Origin: Algoriphagus sp. TR-M9
GTDB lineage: Bacteria > Bacteroidota > Bacteroidia > Cytophagales > Cyclobacteriaceae
Direction of reading: 5' to 3'
Length of the DNA: 64,000 nucleotides
Assembly (NCBI RefSeq): GCF_027594545.1
Contig: NZ_CP115160.1
Span: 4,212,501-4,276,500 of the forward strand
Shown here: positions 55,102 to 64,000 of the stretch, piece after piece
Numbering within the stretch: the first letter of the stretch is position 1
How the letters are laid out: each line of letters opens with the position of its first letter
Notes under the pieces: model-generated
The model's database searches: none
What the model saw: only the letters and a program-made list of their open reading frames with translations
Told to the model about the DNA's origin: nothing
Position numbers and translations under genes: made by a program

Positions 55102-55929
55102 TTATAGCTGATCGAGATAAGTATCCACTGTGCCGATAATCGTAGGATCATCGGTCAGCTCTTTTACTTTCTCAAACTGAGCTTTTGCTTTGTTTTTTTG
55201 ATCGGATTCGAAATAGCTCACGCCCAGGTAAAACTGCCCCTGTAGATTATCCGGATGGTATTTCACCAACTCTTCAAATCGCTCAGTGGCACGCTTGTAT
55301 TGGCCGGATTGCATAGATAAAATGCCCATGTTGAATAGTCCATCTTCATTTTGAGGGTCTTCTTCTAAGATCTCTCTTAGCATGGTAATGCCCTGCATTG
55401 GGTTGGACGAGGACACATAAGTCATCGCTATCTTGGTTTTCAAATCCAATCGGGTGGGATCATTATCCAACACCAGATTTAAATACTTCCGGGTCTGCTC
55501 GGCTGTGTAGTTTACTTTCTCCTGATCTAGCGCAAAGCTAAACGCTTCGTAATAGGCATTTCCTGCCTTTTCTGCCAGTTCAGTTTCTGGCCTATTTTCA
55601 TAAGCCAGACCTAGATAATATCCCGCACTGTCGTATTTCCCTATCTCCTGATAGATGCCAGCCAATTCTTCGGAAGAAGACACTATATCTTCGCTCGATG
55701 AATCCTCTTTCACCTGTAGCTTCAAGGTATTGAGCTGAAGCTGCTGATCTGGAGTAAGTTCAGGCTCATGCATCGCTATGGCTTCAGTAGATTCTGAGGA
55801 TGCTGCGGCATTATCTTGCGATACTCCATCAGCTTGCCCTTCATTATCCACCACCACACTAGGAAGCGCGTACAATCCTGCGATAGCAAGCACTCCCACT
55901 ACGATGAGTATGAGCTGAGTTTTTTTCAT
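55102..55929 (-). CDS. Membrane-anchored TPR protein
   Basis: 275 residues: N-terminal transmembrane anchor (about 5-24), an acidic linker (about 30-70) and several TPR units (about 75-270), including NEDGLFNMGILSMQSGQYKRA and DNLQGQFYLGVSYFESDQ. It presents a periplasmic protein-binding scaffold. It lies 18 bases after the HU gene and shares its promoter. The partner is not known; co-transcription with HU and RNase G is conserved in Cytophagales as far as I recall. Confidence 0.82.
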   Translation of the reverse strand: MKKTQLILIVVGVLAIAGLYALPSVVVDNEGQADGVSQDNAAASSESTEAIAMHEPELTPDQQLQLNTLKLQVKEDSSSEDIVSSSEELAGIYQEIGKYDSAGYYLGLAYENRPETELAEKAGNAYYEAFSFALDQEKVNYTAEQTRKYLNLVLDNDPTRLDLKTKIAMTYVSSSNPMQGITMLREILEEDPQNEDGLFNMGILSMQSGQYKRATERFEELVKYHPDNLQGQFYLGVSYFESDQKNKAKAQFEKVKELTDDPTIIGTVDTYLDQL

Positions 55930-55947
55930 GTCAAATACTCTTCAGAC

Positions 55948-56256
55948 TTAGTCCTGAGGAGCAAGTTCCTTGATCTTTTTACTGTTTTTGATCTTCTCAA
56001 CAAACACCTTAGACGGCTTGAATGCCGGAATGTAATGCTCATCGATCACGATCGCTGTGTTTTTAGAAATGTTTCGGGCGATTTTTTTAGCTCTCTTCTT
56101 ATTGATGAAGCTACCAAATCCTCTCACGTAGATGTTGTCTCCTTCGGACATGGAGTCCTTCACTACCTTGAAGAACGCTTCGATAGTTTGTGTCACATCA
56201 TCCTTCTGGATACCTGTTTTGTCCGAAATCTTAGTGATTACTTCTGCTTTAGTCAC
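55948..56256 (-). CDS. HU-family DNA-binding protein
   Basis: 102 residues. The bacterial histone-like fold is complete: helical start MTKAEVITKISDKTGIQK, the saddle region YVRGFGSFINKKRAKKIARN and the arm plus C-terminal helix IPAFKPSKVFVEKI. A short KIKELAPQD tail is extra. It bends and compacts DNA in the nucleoid. First gene of a four-gene operon with a good promoter at 56323. It is divergent from mutY. Confidence 0.93.
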   Translation of the reverse strand: MTKAEVITKISDKTGIQKDDVTQTIEAFFKVVKDSMSEGDNIYVRGFGSFINKKRAKKIARNISKNTAIVIDEHYIPAFKPSKVFVEKIKNSKKIKELAPQD

Positions 56257-56322
56257 TGTAATATTAATTTAGAAATTACGAAATAAGCTTAACAACCTAT
56301 TAACCAAGTGTTTTTGGGACTG

Positions 56323-56356
56323 CAAATGTACGAGAACCATTGCAATTAAAAAACAA
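56323..56356 (-). promoter_or_regulatory. Promoter of the HU operon (TTG / TAnnTTTG)
   Basis: On the minus strand TACATTTG (56330-56323) matches the -7 box of Bacteroidota and a TTG (56356-56354) lies 23 bases upstream, in the accepted range. A start near 56316 would give a leader of about 60 bases before the HU ATG. Confidence 0.65.
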
Positions 56357-56401
56357 ATTCATGAAAATTAGCTTGATTTGTAGAATAGACGCTTCACTAC
56401 C

Positions 56402-57472
56402 ATGACCCAAAAAACTACTGACTATCAGGCTTTTTCACACCAAATCATCACTTGGTACCAGCAAAATCCAAGAGATTTACCATGGCGCGGAACACGTGAT
56501 CCGTATAAAATTTGGCTCTCAGAAATCATTTTACAGCAAACTCGTGTGGCCCAAGGGTTACCTTATTATTACGCTTTTTGCGAAGCTTACCCCACGGTGA
56601 AGGAGCTCGCCCTAGCAGCAGAAGAAGATGTTCTCAGGCTCTGGCAGGGGCTGGGCTATTACAGCCGCGCGAGGAACCTGCACTTTTGTGCCAAAACTAT
56701 CTGGTTTGAATTGGACGGAAAGTTCCCTGATACTTATGAGGGGCTGCTCAAACTTAAAGGAGTGGGAAACTATACCGCGGCTGCCATCGCCAGTTTTGCA
56801 TTTGGAGAGGCCAAAGCCGTGGTGGACGGAAATGTGTTCCGGGTCCTCGCCAGGTACTTTGGGATAGAAACAGACATTGCCAGCGGCAAAGGGAAAAAAG
56901 AGTTTGAAGCGCTGGCAAATGAAATCATCCCTATAGCTGATCCGGCAGAATTCAATCAGGCCATGATGGACTTTGGCGCAAGGCAATGCACTCCCAAGAG
57001 CCCAAACTGTACCATTTGCCCTGTCAGAAACACCTGTTTTGCACACCTATATAATATGGTGCCCGAATTGCCCGTAAAAATCAACAAAGTCAAAGTTCGC
57101 GAGAGGCACTTCCACTATTACGTGATCCGCTGTGGGGAAAAATGGGTGTGGAACAAGCGAACCGCTGGAGACATCTGGGAAGGGTTGTACGATTTTCCCA
57201 AAGTCGAAGAAGGGGTAAACCAAGCGGAAATCATGGCTGGGGCACATGAGATTTCGACCCATAAACACACTTTCCCAAAAAATTACCGGCACATTTTGTC
57301 TCATCAGAAACTCAATGCGGTTTTCTCAGAAATAGAAATCGCAGAAAAAAATTTCGCAAATCTGGAAAAATGGTGTGAGGATGAGGGGTTTGTTTTGGTA
57401 GAGGAAAGTAAAATCGAATATTTGGCTAAGCCAAAGTTAATCGTGAACTTTTTGAACGATCAGGGGATTTGA
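56402..57472 (+). CDS. mutY: A/G-specific adenine glycosylase
   Basis: 356 residues. HhH-GPD glycosylase domain with catalytic Glu41 in WLSEIILQQTRV, helix-hairpin-helix LKGVGNYTAAAIASF, and the catalytic Asp in AVVDGNVFRVLARY. The [4Fe-4S] cluster ligands are CTPKSPNCTICPVRNTC (C-x6-C-x2-C-x5-C). The C-terminal NUDIX-like domain (about 225-350) for 8-oxoG recognition is present. It removes adenine opposite 8-oxoguanine. It shares a divergent promoter region with HU and is followed by ssb after 48 bases. Confidence 0.96.
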   Translation: MTQKTTDYQAFSHQIITWYQQNPRDLPWRGTRDPYKIWLSEIILQQTRVAQGLPYYYAFCEAYPTVKELALAAEEDVLRLWQGLGYYSRARNLHFCAKTIWFELDGKFPDTYEGLLKLKGVGNYTAAAIASFAFGEAKAVVDGNVFRVLARYFGIETDIASGKGKKEFEALANEIIPIADPAEFNQAMMDFGARQCTPKSPNCTICPVRNTCFAHLYNMVPELPVKINKVKVRERHFHYYVIRCGEKWVWNKRTAGDIWEGLYDFPKVEEGVNQAEIMAGAHEISTHKHTFPKNYRHILSHQKLNAVFSEIEIAEKNFANLEKWCEDEGFVLVEESKIEYLAKPKLIVNFLNDQGI

Positions 57473-57520
57473 GTAACTTCAAGTTGACAACTTTTTCAAT
57501 CATCAAAAACCAACAGAATA

Positions 57521-57985
57521 ATGGCAGGAGTTAATAAAGTAATCTTGGTAGGCAATCTAGGTGCAGATCCAGAAGTGAAGTATCTGGAAGGTGACAATGT
57601 GGTCGCAAATCTACGTCTAGCCACCACTGAAGCCTATAAAAACCGGAATGGCGAGCGCGTGGAGCAAACAGAGTGGCATGACCTAGAGCTCTGGGGAGGC
57701 CAGGCCAAAGTCGCAGAGCAATACCTCAAAAAAGGCAGCCAGATCTACGTCGAAGGCAAAATCAAAACCGATAGCTGGCAGGATGAGCAGGGACAAAACC
57801 GCTACCGCACTAGAATCAGGGTTTTGAGCTTTACCATGCTGGGTAGCAGACCAGACGGAGCAGGAGGCGGAGGAGGATCAGCTCCTCAGCAGTCTTATCA
57901 GCCAAAACCGAATGCAGCGGCCGCCGCTACCCCTTCCTCACCGGCACCGGCCACAGACACGGATGATGACGACCTTCCATTTTAA
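57521..57985 (+). CDS. ssb: Single-stranded DNA-binding protein
   Basis: 154 residues. OB-fold (about 3-110) with VNKVILVGNLGADPEVKY and WHDLELWGGQAKVAEQYLKKG, a Gly/Gln/Pro/Ala-rich linker, and an acidic tip TDDDDLPF, the usual partner-binding C-terminus. It binds single-stranded DNA in replication and repair. A terminator follows. Confidence 0.96.
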   Translation: MAGVNKVILVGNLGADPEVKYLEGDNVVANLRLATTEAYKNRNGERVEQTEWHDLELWGGQAKVAEQYLKKGSQIYVEGKIKTDSWQDEQGQNRYRTRIRVLSFTMLGSRPDGAGGGGGSAPQQSYQPKPNAAAAATPSSPAPATDTDDDDLPF

Positions 57986-57993
57986 TAATTTGA

Positions 57994-58031
57994 TCCCCTG
58001 GAAGTTATTTTCAGGGGAATCTTTTAATTTT
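57994..58031 (+). terminator. Terminator after ssb
   Basis: TCCCCTG (57994-58000) and CAGGGGA (58012-58018) with an 11-base loop, followed by ATCTTTTAATTTT. The tail contains TAATTTTG (58025-58032), a possible -7 box for gldE. Confidence 0.7.
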
Positions 58032-58055
58032 GTACCAACCACTGCGGTTTAATAC

Positions 58056-59405
58056 ATGGACGATCCTTACCCGAGTTACCATTTACTCGCTCAGATTAAT
58101 ACCCCATCGGTATCCTATCTGATAATAAATGGATTGCTTTTTACCCTATTACTCCTGGGCTCTGCCTTGGTTTCCGGTTCGGAGGTTGCGTTTTTTTCGC
58201 TTTCTAATGAAGATCTAAATCAACTCGATGAAGAAAATTCAGACCGGGGCAAGAAAGTAGTACGCCTGGTACAATCACCCAAAAAACTGCTTAGCACCAT
58301 TCTTATTTTGAATAACCTGATCAACATCGGGATAGTGACCCTGACTACCTTTGTGTCCTGGTCCATCTTTGGGATGAATGCCACTGGAATCGTTGTGATC
58401 CTGATCCAGACCATAGGGGTGACCTTCGCCATCGTGTTTTTTGGAGAAATCGTCCCAAAAGTCTATGCAAACAATGCCAAAATCAGCTTTAGTTTAACCA
58501 TGGCTCCAGCGATCAGTTTTTTTTCCACCATGCTGAAGCCTATCTCGGTTTTCTTGATGTCCTTCAGTAATCTCATCGAGAAGCGAATAGAAAAAAAAGG
58601 CTACTCCCTATCTGTCAATGAGCTAAACCAAGCCTTAGACCTCACCACGGAAGACACTCCTAACGAGGAGCGAGAGATCCTTCGTGGAATAGTGAACTTC
58701 GGTACACTCACTGTAAAACAAGTCATGCAAAGCCGCATGGACATCACAGCCATAGATATAGAGATGGACTTCCATGAGCTAATGGACAAAATCAACAAAA
58801 GCGGCTACTCTAGGATTCCTGTATTTGAAGAGACTATAGACAACATCCAAGGGATCCTTTATATCAAAGACCTCCTTCCCTACATAGAAAGAGACGAGGA
58901 CTTCAAATGGAACGAGCTGATCCGAAAGAGTTTCTTTGTACCTGAAAACAAGAAGGTAGACACCCTACTGAAGGATTTCCAGCAGAAAAGAGTGCACATG
59001 GCCATAGTAGTAGATGAGTATGGAGGGACCTCCGGACTGGTGACTCTGGAAGACCTGATCGAAGAAATTATCGGGGAAATCAACGATGAATTTGATGACC
59101 ACGACGATATATTCTTTCAGGAAATCGATTCCTCCACTTTTATATTTGAAGGAAAGGTTTCCCTGAATGATTTCTGCAAAAAACTGGAGTTAGATCCACA
59201 GCTTTTCGAAGACGTCAAAGGCGAAAGTGAATCCTTGGGTGGCTTACTGCTGGAGCTGAACACCAAGCTGCCCAAAAATGGAACAAAAATCACTTTTGGA
59301 GAATTTGTATTCACCATTTTGGCAGTAGATGCCCGCAAAATCAAAAAAGTAAAAGTTTTCATCAACTCTCAGGACAAAGATTCCGTCAGCCCCCATACAG
59401 ACTGA
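58056..59405 (+). CDS. gldE: Gliding motility-associated CNNM/CorC-type protein GldE
   Basis: 449 residues. A DUF21/CNNM membrane domain (about 20-205) with three to four helices, then a CBS pair (about 220-345; VKQVMQSRMDITAIDIEMDF and VDEYGGTSGLVTLEDLIEEI) and a CorC/HlyC domain (about 350-440). This is the GldE arrangement, and in gliding Bacteroidota gldE follows ssb and mutY, which is the order seen here. In CorC-type relatives the protein is an ion transporter; GldE's part in gliding or the type 9 system is known by genetics. gldD is not next to it. Confidence 0.88.
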   Translation: MDDPYPSYHLLAQINTPSVSYLIINGLLFTLLLLGSALVSGSEVAFFSLSNEDLNQLDEENSDRGKKVVRLVQSPKKLLSTILILNNLINIGIVTLTTFVSWSIFGMNATGIVVILIQTIGVTFAIVFFGEIVPKVYANNAKISFSLTMAPAISFFSTMLKPISVFLMSFSNLIEKRIEKKGYSLSVNELNQALDLTTEDTPNEEREILRGIVNFGTLTVKQVMQSRMDITAIDIEMDFHELMDKINKSGYSRIPVFEETIDNIQGILYIKDLLPYIERDEDFKWNELIRKSFFVPENKKVDTLLKDFQQKRVHMAIVVDEYGGTSGLVTLEDLIEEIIGEINDEFDDHDDIFFQEIDSSTFIFEGKVSLNDFCKKLELDPQLFEDVKGESESLGGLLLELNTKLPKNGTKITFGEFVFTILAVDARKIKKVKVFINSQDKDSVSPHTD

Positions 59406-59799
59406 TAACTAGGGATTTATAATATTTCTGGTTTTAGTGTAATTTCAGAATATAATTTGCCATAGCATTCTCCCGCACCAGAATTCAGGAGTTGGAATAA
59501 TTTATTTCGATTATTTATTACATTTTTTTTAAAAGAAATTTTCAGAAATCTGAATTTTTATATTTCTGCTTGTTTTTTCACAAACAAGCTCAAAAAAACA
59601 CCCTATCTTTCCCTAAACTTAGATAACTTGTAAGCTTTGAGTAAAAAAAATTAACCAGATTCTCAATTGCCAAAAAATCAAAAAAGTTAATATCCATAAA
59701 AAATAAGGCACTAAAGCAGCCGTTTCATTGCCTTAATTTTAATAGGATAAATTTTTTCTGTAATTTTTGGAAATTTTGAACCTAATAAATCCTAGAAAA
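59406..59799. other. 394-bp AT-rich intergenic region before gltB
   Basis: No gene is seen. It is strongly AT-rich with A and T runs. It should hold the gltB promoter, but no TAnnTTTG plus TTG pair with good spacing was found. A loose inverted repeat CAGAAA / TTTCTG (about 59543-59570) is present. Confidence 0.5.
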
Positions 59800-62700
59800 A
59801 TGCAAGAAGGTTTGTATCGATCGGAGTTTGAGCATGACTCCTGCGGTATAGGTGCGGTTGTCGATTTGAGTGGAACCCCTACACACGAAACAATCAGCGA
59901 TGCCTTATATATGCTGAGCAATATGGAGCACCGTGGCGGTCGGGGAGCAGATCCCAAGACTGGCGACGGAGCCGGCGTATTAATACAAGTACCTCACGAG
60001 TTCCTAAAGGATGTCACGGCGAGGGCTGAGATCACTCTGCCCGAATCCGGATCCTATGGAGTGGGTATGACTTTTTTCCCAAAGAATAAGCAGCTATTCC
60101 TTAAGTCCAAGGAACTGCTGAATAAAATAGTGGAAGAGCTAGACTTTGAAGTCATCGGCTACAGATCTGTACCTGTAGATGAGACAGTGCCCGGGTCTGG
60201 AGCCCTGGAGGTAATGCCTAATATTGAACAGCTATTTGTCAAGCATAAAAAAGCATTGACCGGAATAGAGCTGGAGAGAAAGCTATATGTCCTGAGAAAC
60301 TACGCCACATCGGAGATCAACTCTAAGATACCGGGTGTAAATAACTCATTCTACTTTGCCAGCTTCAGTAGCCGTACACTTATATATAAAGGACAGTTAA
60401 GAACTGATCAGGTTTTGCCATTCTATAAGGATCTGCAAAACTCAAGAATAGAATCCGCATTTGCGATTGTACACTCCCGGTTTTCTACCAACACCTTCCC
60501 TAACTGGAGGCTGGCGCAGCCATTCCGATTCCTATCCCATAATGGGGAAATCAACACCATCCGAGGCAATCTGAACAAGATGAAGTCCAAGGAAAACCTG
60601 ATGAAATCAAAGTATTTCTCAGATGAGGAGCTGTCAAGATTGATGCCTATCACTGATAAGCAAAAGTCTGATTCCGCCAACTTGGATGCTATGGTCGAGC
60701 TACTCACGCTGAGTGGCAGATCCCTTCCGCATGCTATGATGATGCTGGTACCAGAAGCTTGGCAAGACAATGAGGTGATGGACCGAGACCGAAAATCCTT
60801 CTACAAATTCCACGCTTCCTTAGTAGAGCCTTGGGATGGACCGGCAGCCTTGCTATTTACAGATGGCAAATCTGTAGGTGCCACCCTGGACAGGAATGGA
60901 CTTCGCCCACTGCGTTACTTCGTGACTAAGGATGATCGATTGATTCTTTCTTCTGAGGCAGGAGCTCTCCCTATCCGGGAAGCAACTATAGTGGACAAAG
61001 GAAGGATCAGTCCTGGCCGAATGATCTGGGCAGATCTGGAGAAAAAAAGAGTCCTTTTTGATGAAGAGGTGAAAGGTGAAATCTGCAAGTCTCAGCCTTA
61101 CGAAAAGTGGGTTGCTGATCAGCGCATCAAACTCCGACTAGAGGACGACCCTAAAACACTGACACATCCTTATTCCACCGAAGAGATCAAAAAACGCCAA
61201 ACCATTTTTGGCTATACTTCTGAGGAACTGAAAGTAGTACTCAGTCCTATGGGAAATACTGCCTATGAAGCCATTGGCTCCATGGGTGCAGACACCCCAC
61301 TAGCTGTACTCTCTAAGGAAAGTCAGCATATTTCCAATTACTTCAAGCAGCTATTTGCACAGGTAAGTAATCCACCGATCGACCCGATCCGAGAGCGATT
61401 GGTTATGTCCCTATTTACCCGATTAGGGGTAGGGCAAAATATCCTAGAAGAAAGCCCAAGACACACGCGGCAAATTCACATTTCTCAGCCGGTACTTCTC
61501 AATGAAGACTTAGAAAAAGTCAAAAACATGGAAGGCTTTGGCTATAGATGTGCCACCTTGAGTAGTTTGTTTGTGGCAGACCATAAGCCCGGAAGACTCC
61601 TGGAGGCACTGGATAAAATCTGTGAGGATGCAGAAAAGGCCATTTCTGAAGGGAAAAATATCATCATCATTTCTGATAGAAATAGCACCATAGAATATGC
61701 CCCAATTCCTTCATTACTGGCAATAGGCGCTGTTCACCATCATTTGGTCAAAAAGAAAATCCGTACCAGTGCAGGCTTGGTTTTGGAATCCGGAGACATC
61801 CGGGAGACCCACCATTTTGCTACAGCCATAGGTTATGGAGCTTCTGCTATCAACCCATATTTGGCACTGGAATCTCTCAAAGAGATGTACGAAAAAGGCG
61901 AACTGCCTAATGCGAAAAGCCAAAAACAGGTGTTTTCAAACTACCAAGCGGCAATTGGCAAGGGACTGCTCAAAGTACTCTCCAAAATGGGAATCAGTAC
62001 CTTGCAGTCTTACCAAAGCGCGCAGATCTTCGAGGCTATTGGCCTAGGCCCAGAGGTAATAGACCGATGCTTCAAAGGAACCATCTCTAGAATCAGCGGG
62101 ATCTCCTTCAATGAACTGGCCGAAGAAGTATTGATCAGGCACACTGCGGCGTTTACCACTGATTCTCCAGTCCTTCAGCAGGGCGGGGTCTATCAATGGA
62201 AGCGTAGAGGTGAAAAACACCTATTCAATCCAGAGTCGATTCACTTGCTACAGAAGTCTACCCGTCTTAATGACTTTGGACTTTATAAAAAATTCGCAAA
62301 TAAAATCAACGAGCAATCCAAAGATGCGCTCACTTTAAGGGGCCTGTTCGAATTCAAAAAGCGAATTTCAGTCCCAATAGATGAGGTAGAACCTGCTAGC
62401 TCCATCATGCGAAGATTTGCCACCGGAGCAATGTCCTTTGGGTCGATTTCCCATGAAGCGCATTCTACCTTGGCCATCGCAATGAATAGAATCGGCGCCA
62501 AAAGTAACTCCGGAGAAGGAGGAGAGGATGAGGTACGTTTTCAGAAGAAAGAAAATGGAGATTGGGAGCGTTCCGCTATCAAGCAGGTAGCATCCGGTAG
62601 ATTTGGTGTCACCAGCAACTACCTCAGCAATGCTGCCGAAATCCAGATTAAAATGGCTCAGGGCGCTAAACCCGGAGAAGGTGGACAGCTTCCGGGACAT

Positions 62701-64000
62701 AAGGTAGATGAATGGATAGGAAGAGTGAGACATTCCACTCCTGGAGTAGGACTTATCTCACCTCCACCGCATCACGATATTTACTCCATAGAAGATCTAG
62801 CTCAGCTTATCTATGACCTGAAAAATGCCAATAGAGAAGCCCGTATCAACGTAAAACTGGTTTCCCAAGCCGGTGTAGGTACCGTGGCAGCAGGTGTAGC
62901 CAAAGCCATGGCAGATGTGATCCTAATCTCTGGAGCTGACGGCGGTACAGGCGCATCACCACTTAGCTCAATAAGACATGCTGGGCTGCCATGGGAGCTT
63001 GGTCTTTCTGAAGCGCATCAGACTTTGGTGAAAAACAACCTGAGAAGCAGGGTAGTCCTACAGACAGATGGACAGCTGAGAACAGGCCGCGACCTGGCTA
63101 TTGCTACCTTGCTGGGAGCCGAAGAGTGGGGCATATCCACTGCGGCTCTGGTAGTAGAGGGCTGTATCATGATGAGAAAATGTCATTTGAACACCTGCCC
63201 AGTAGGTATCGCAACGCAGAACCCTGAGCTTCGTAAGCTATTTACAGGTGATCCTGACCACGTAGTCAATTATTTCCAATTCCTCGTACAGGATCTTCGT
63301 GAAATTATGGCATCTCTAGGTTTCCGCACTGTAGATGAAATGGTAGGACAAAGTCACGTTCTTCAGTCTACCGGCCATTTAAATCACTGGAAATGGGATA
63401 AAGTAGACCTGAGCCCGATTTTCCACAAAGTGGAAGTGCCTGATCATGTAGGTATCCATAAGCAAATAGACCAAGACTTCGAACTTGAGCATGTTTTGGA
63501 TCGCAAACTGATCAAAGCAGCACATGCTTCCCTAGAGCAAGCGATGCCTTCCTCGGCAAAATTCGAGATAAAAAATACGGACAGATCGGTAGGCGCTATG
63601 CTTTCCAATGAAATCTCGAAGATATTTGGAAGCCCGGGACTACCCGAGGATACGATTAACTTTAAGTTCCACGGATCTGCAGGACAGACCTTCGGGGGAT
63701 TCCTGACCAAAGGAATCAATTTCGAACTGGAAGGCGAAGCTAATGATTACTTTGGCAAAGGGCTATCCGGTGGCAAGCTGATCATTTACCCAAGCCGTAA
63801 TGCACGATTTGCACCAGAAGAGAACATCATCATCGGAAATGTCGCCTTCTATGGAGCTACCTCTGGTGAAGCTTACATTAACGGTAAAGGCGGCGAGCGA
63901 TTCTGCGTGAGAAACTCAGGTGTACACACTGTAATCGAAGGCATAGGAGATCACGGATGTGAATATATGACAGGTGGGTTAATGATCAACTTAGGTGAGG
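59800..64000 (+). CDS. gltB: Glutamate synthase large subunit, 3' end beyond the window
   Basis: The open frame from the ATG at 59800 runs off the right edge after about 1400 codons; it is normally about 1500. Ntn amidotransferase with nucleophile Cys15 (EHDSCGIG) after a short propeptide, [19 protein letters not shown], a central domain, and the FMN-barrel segments [11 protein letters not shown] and [15 protein letters not shown]. The [3Fe-4S] ligands are [12 protein letters not shown]. The C-terminal beta-helix has begun ([15 protein letters not shown] repeats). It makes glutamate from glutamine and 2-oxoglutarate with the small subunit expected downstream. No internal stop was noticed in the portions I translated. 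Confidence 0.95.
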   Translation, partial: MQEGLYRSEFEHDSCGIGAVVDLSGTPTHETISDALYMLSNMEHRGGRGADPKTGDGAGVLIQVPHEFLKDVTARAEITLPESGSYGVGMTFFPKNKQLFLKSKELLNKIVEELDFEVIGYRSVPVDETVPGSGALEVMPNIEQLFVKHKKALTGIELERKLYVLRNYATSEINSKIPGVNNSFYFASFSSRTLIYKGQLRTDQVLPFYKDLQNSRIESAFAIVHSRFSTNTFPNWRLAQPFRFLSHNGEINTIRGNLNKMKSKENLMKSKYFSDEELSRLMPITDKQKSDSANLDAMVELLTLSGRSLPHAMMMLVPEAWQDNEVMDRDRKSFYKFHASLVEPWDGPAALLFTDGKSVGATLDRNGLRPLRYFVTKDDRLILSSEAGALPIREATIVDKGRISPGRMIWADLEKKRVLFDEEVKGEICKSQPYEKWVADQRIKLRLEDDPKTLTHPYSTEEIKKRQTIFGYTSEELKVVLSPMGNTAYEAIGSMGADTPLAVLSKESQHISNYFKQLFAQVSNPPIDPIRERLVMSLFTRLGVGQNILEESPRHTRQIHISQPVLLNEDLEKVKNMEGFGYRCATLSSLFVADHKPGRLLEALDKICEDAEKAISEGKNIIIISDRNSTIEYAPIPSLLAIGAVHHHLVKKKIRTSAGLVLESGDIRETHHFATAIGYGASAINPYLALESLKEMYEKGELPNAKSQKQVFSNYQAAIGKGLLKVLSKMGISTLQSYQSAQIFEAIGLGPEVIDRCFKGTISRISGISFNELAEEVLIRHTAAFTTDSPVLQQGGVYQWKRRGEKHLFNPESIHLLQKSTRLNDFGLYKKFANKINEQSKDALTLRGLFEFKKRISVPIDEVEPASSIMRRFATGAMSFGSISHEAHSTLAIAMNRIGAKSNSGEGGEDEVRFQKKENGDWERSAIKQVASGRFGVTSNYLSNAAEIQIKMAQGAKPGEGGQLPGHKVDEWIGRVRHSTPGVGLISPPPHHDIYSIEDLAQLIYDLKNANREARINVKLVSQAGVGTVAAGVAKAMADVILISGADGGTGASPLSSIRHAGLPWELGLSEAHQTLVKNNLRSRVVLQTDGQLRTGRDLAIATLLGAEEWGISTAALVVEGCIMMRKCHLNTCPVGIATQNPELRKLFTGDPDHVVNYFQFLVQDLREIMASLGFRTVDEMVGQSHVLQSTGHLNHWKWDKVDLSPIFHKVEVPDHVGIHKQIDQDFELEHVLDRKLIKAAHASLEQAMPSSAKFEIKNTDRSVGAMLSNEISKIFGSPGLPEDTINFKFHGSAGQTFGGFLTKGINFELEGEANDYFGKGLSGGKLIIYPSRNARFAPEENIIIGNVAFYGATSGEAYINGKGGERFCVRNSGVHTVIEGIGDHGCEYMTGGLMINLGE

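Noticed and set aside
1..64000. CRISPR arrays, tRNA or rRNA genes, complete insertion sequences
   Set aside because: No regularly spaced repeats, cloverleaf-type sequences or transposase frames were noticed on reading the gaps.

Overview
The window looks like a chromosomal piece of a Bacteroidota member of the order Cytophagales, most likely a Cyclobacteriaceae/Algoriphagus-type marine or soil polysaccharide degrader (inference). The evidence is moderate GC, a gldE-type gliding gene beside mutY and ssb, many secreted or lipoprotein glycoside hydrolases and sulfatases, a TonB-dependent receptor, DUF4221 lipoproteins, LytS/LytTR and propeller-type sensors, and a TAnnTTTG-type promoter before the HU gene. 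No tRNA, rRNA, CRISPR array or complete insertion sequence was seen.

Layout. (1) 1-8412, minus strand: an arabinan/arabinogalactan-type degradation cluster with GH43, GH127 (beta-L-arabinofuranosidase type), GH43, GH2 and a mutarotase cut by the left edge. A YhcG-type PDDEXK nuclease gene sits inside it. No SusC/SusD pair is present. (2) 8563-12686, plus strand: a ThuA-like protein, a third GH43 and the UPF0261/Tm-1-like plus TIM-barrel pair. (3) 12952-18489: a sulfatase, a TPR histidine kinase with its NarL-type regulator, and an unknown secreted protein. (4) 19125-23495: a propeller sensor kinase with an in-frame stop in its ATPase domain, followed by a frameshifted remnant of a related ATPase domain. 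Each carries a different palindromic element in the same loop. (5) 23595-33729: esterase, M28 peptidase, beta-lactamase-family hydrolase, then pnuC, an NR-kinase-like gene and a sulfatase as one tight minus-strand unit, a lipoprotein, and uvrA. (6) 33868-37919: a locus with two overlapping DUF4221 lipoprotein genes, a six-cysteine secreted peptide, a G12 tract, a broken AAA/DUF4143-type ATPase gene and a rhodanese. (7) 37932-45880: an MBL/rhodanese fusion, two M14 carboxypeptidases and a Tat-exported carboxylesterase. (8) 46020-53237: a TonB receptor, a TPR protein, a LytS/LytTR pair, an unknown membrane protein and a third DUF4221 lipoprotein. (9) 53348-64000: housekeeping genes, with the HU / TPR / 29-residue basic ribosomal-type protein / RNase G operon facing mutY-ssb-gldE, and gltB running off the right edge.

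How it fits together. The left third would release arabinose and galactose from plant or algal polymers and convert the sugars. The sulfatases, esterases and peptidases point to a scavenging lifestyle. The most unusual parts are the decaying sensor-kinase locus with palindromes read in frame, and the DUF4221/cysteine-rich peptide locus beside a hypermutable-looking homopolymer.
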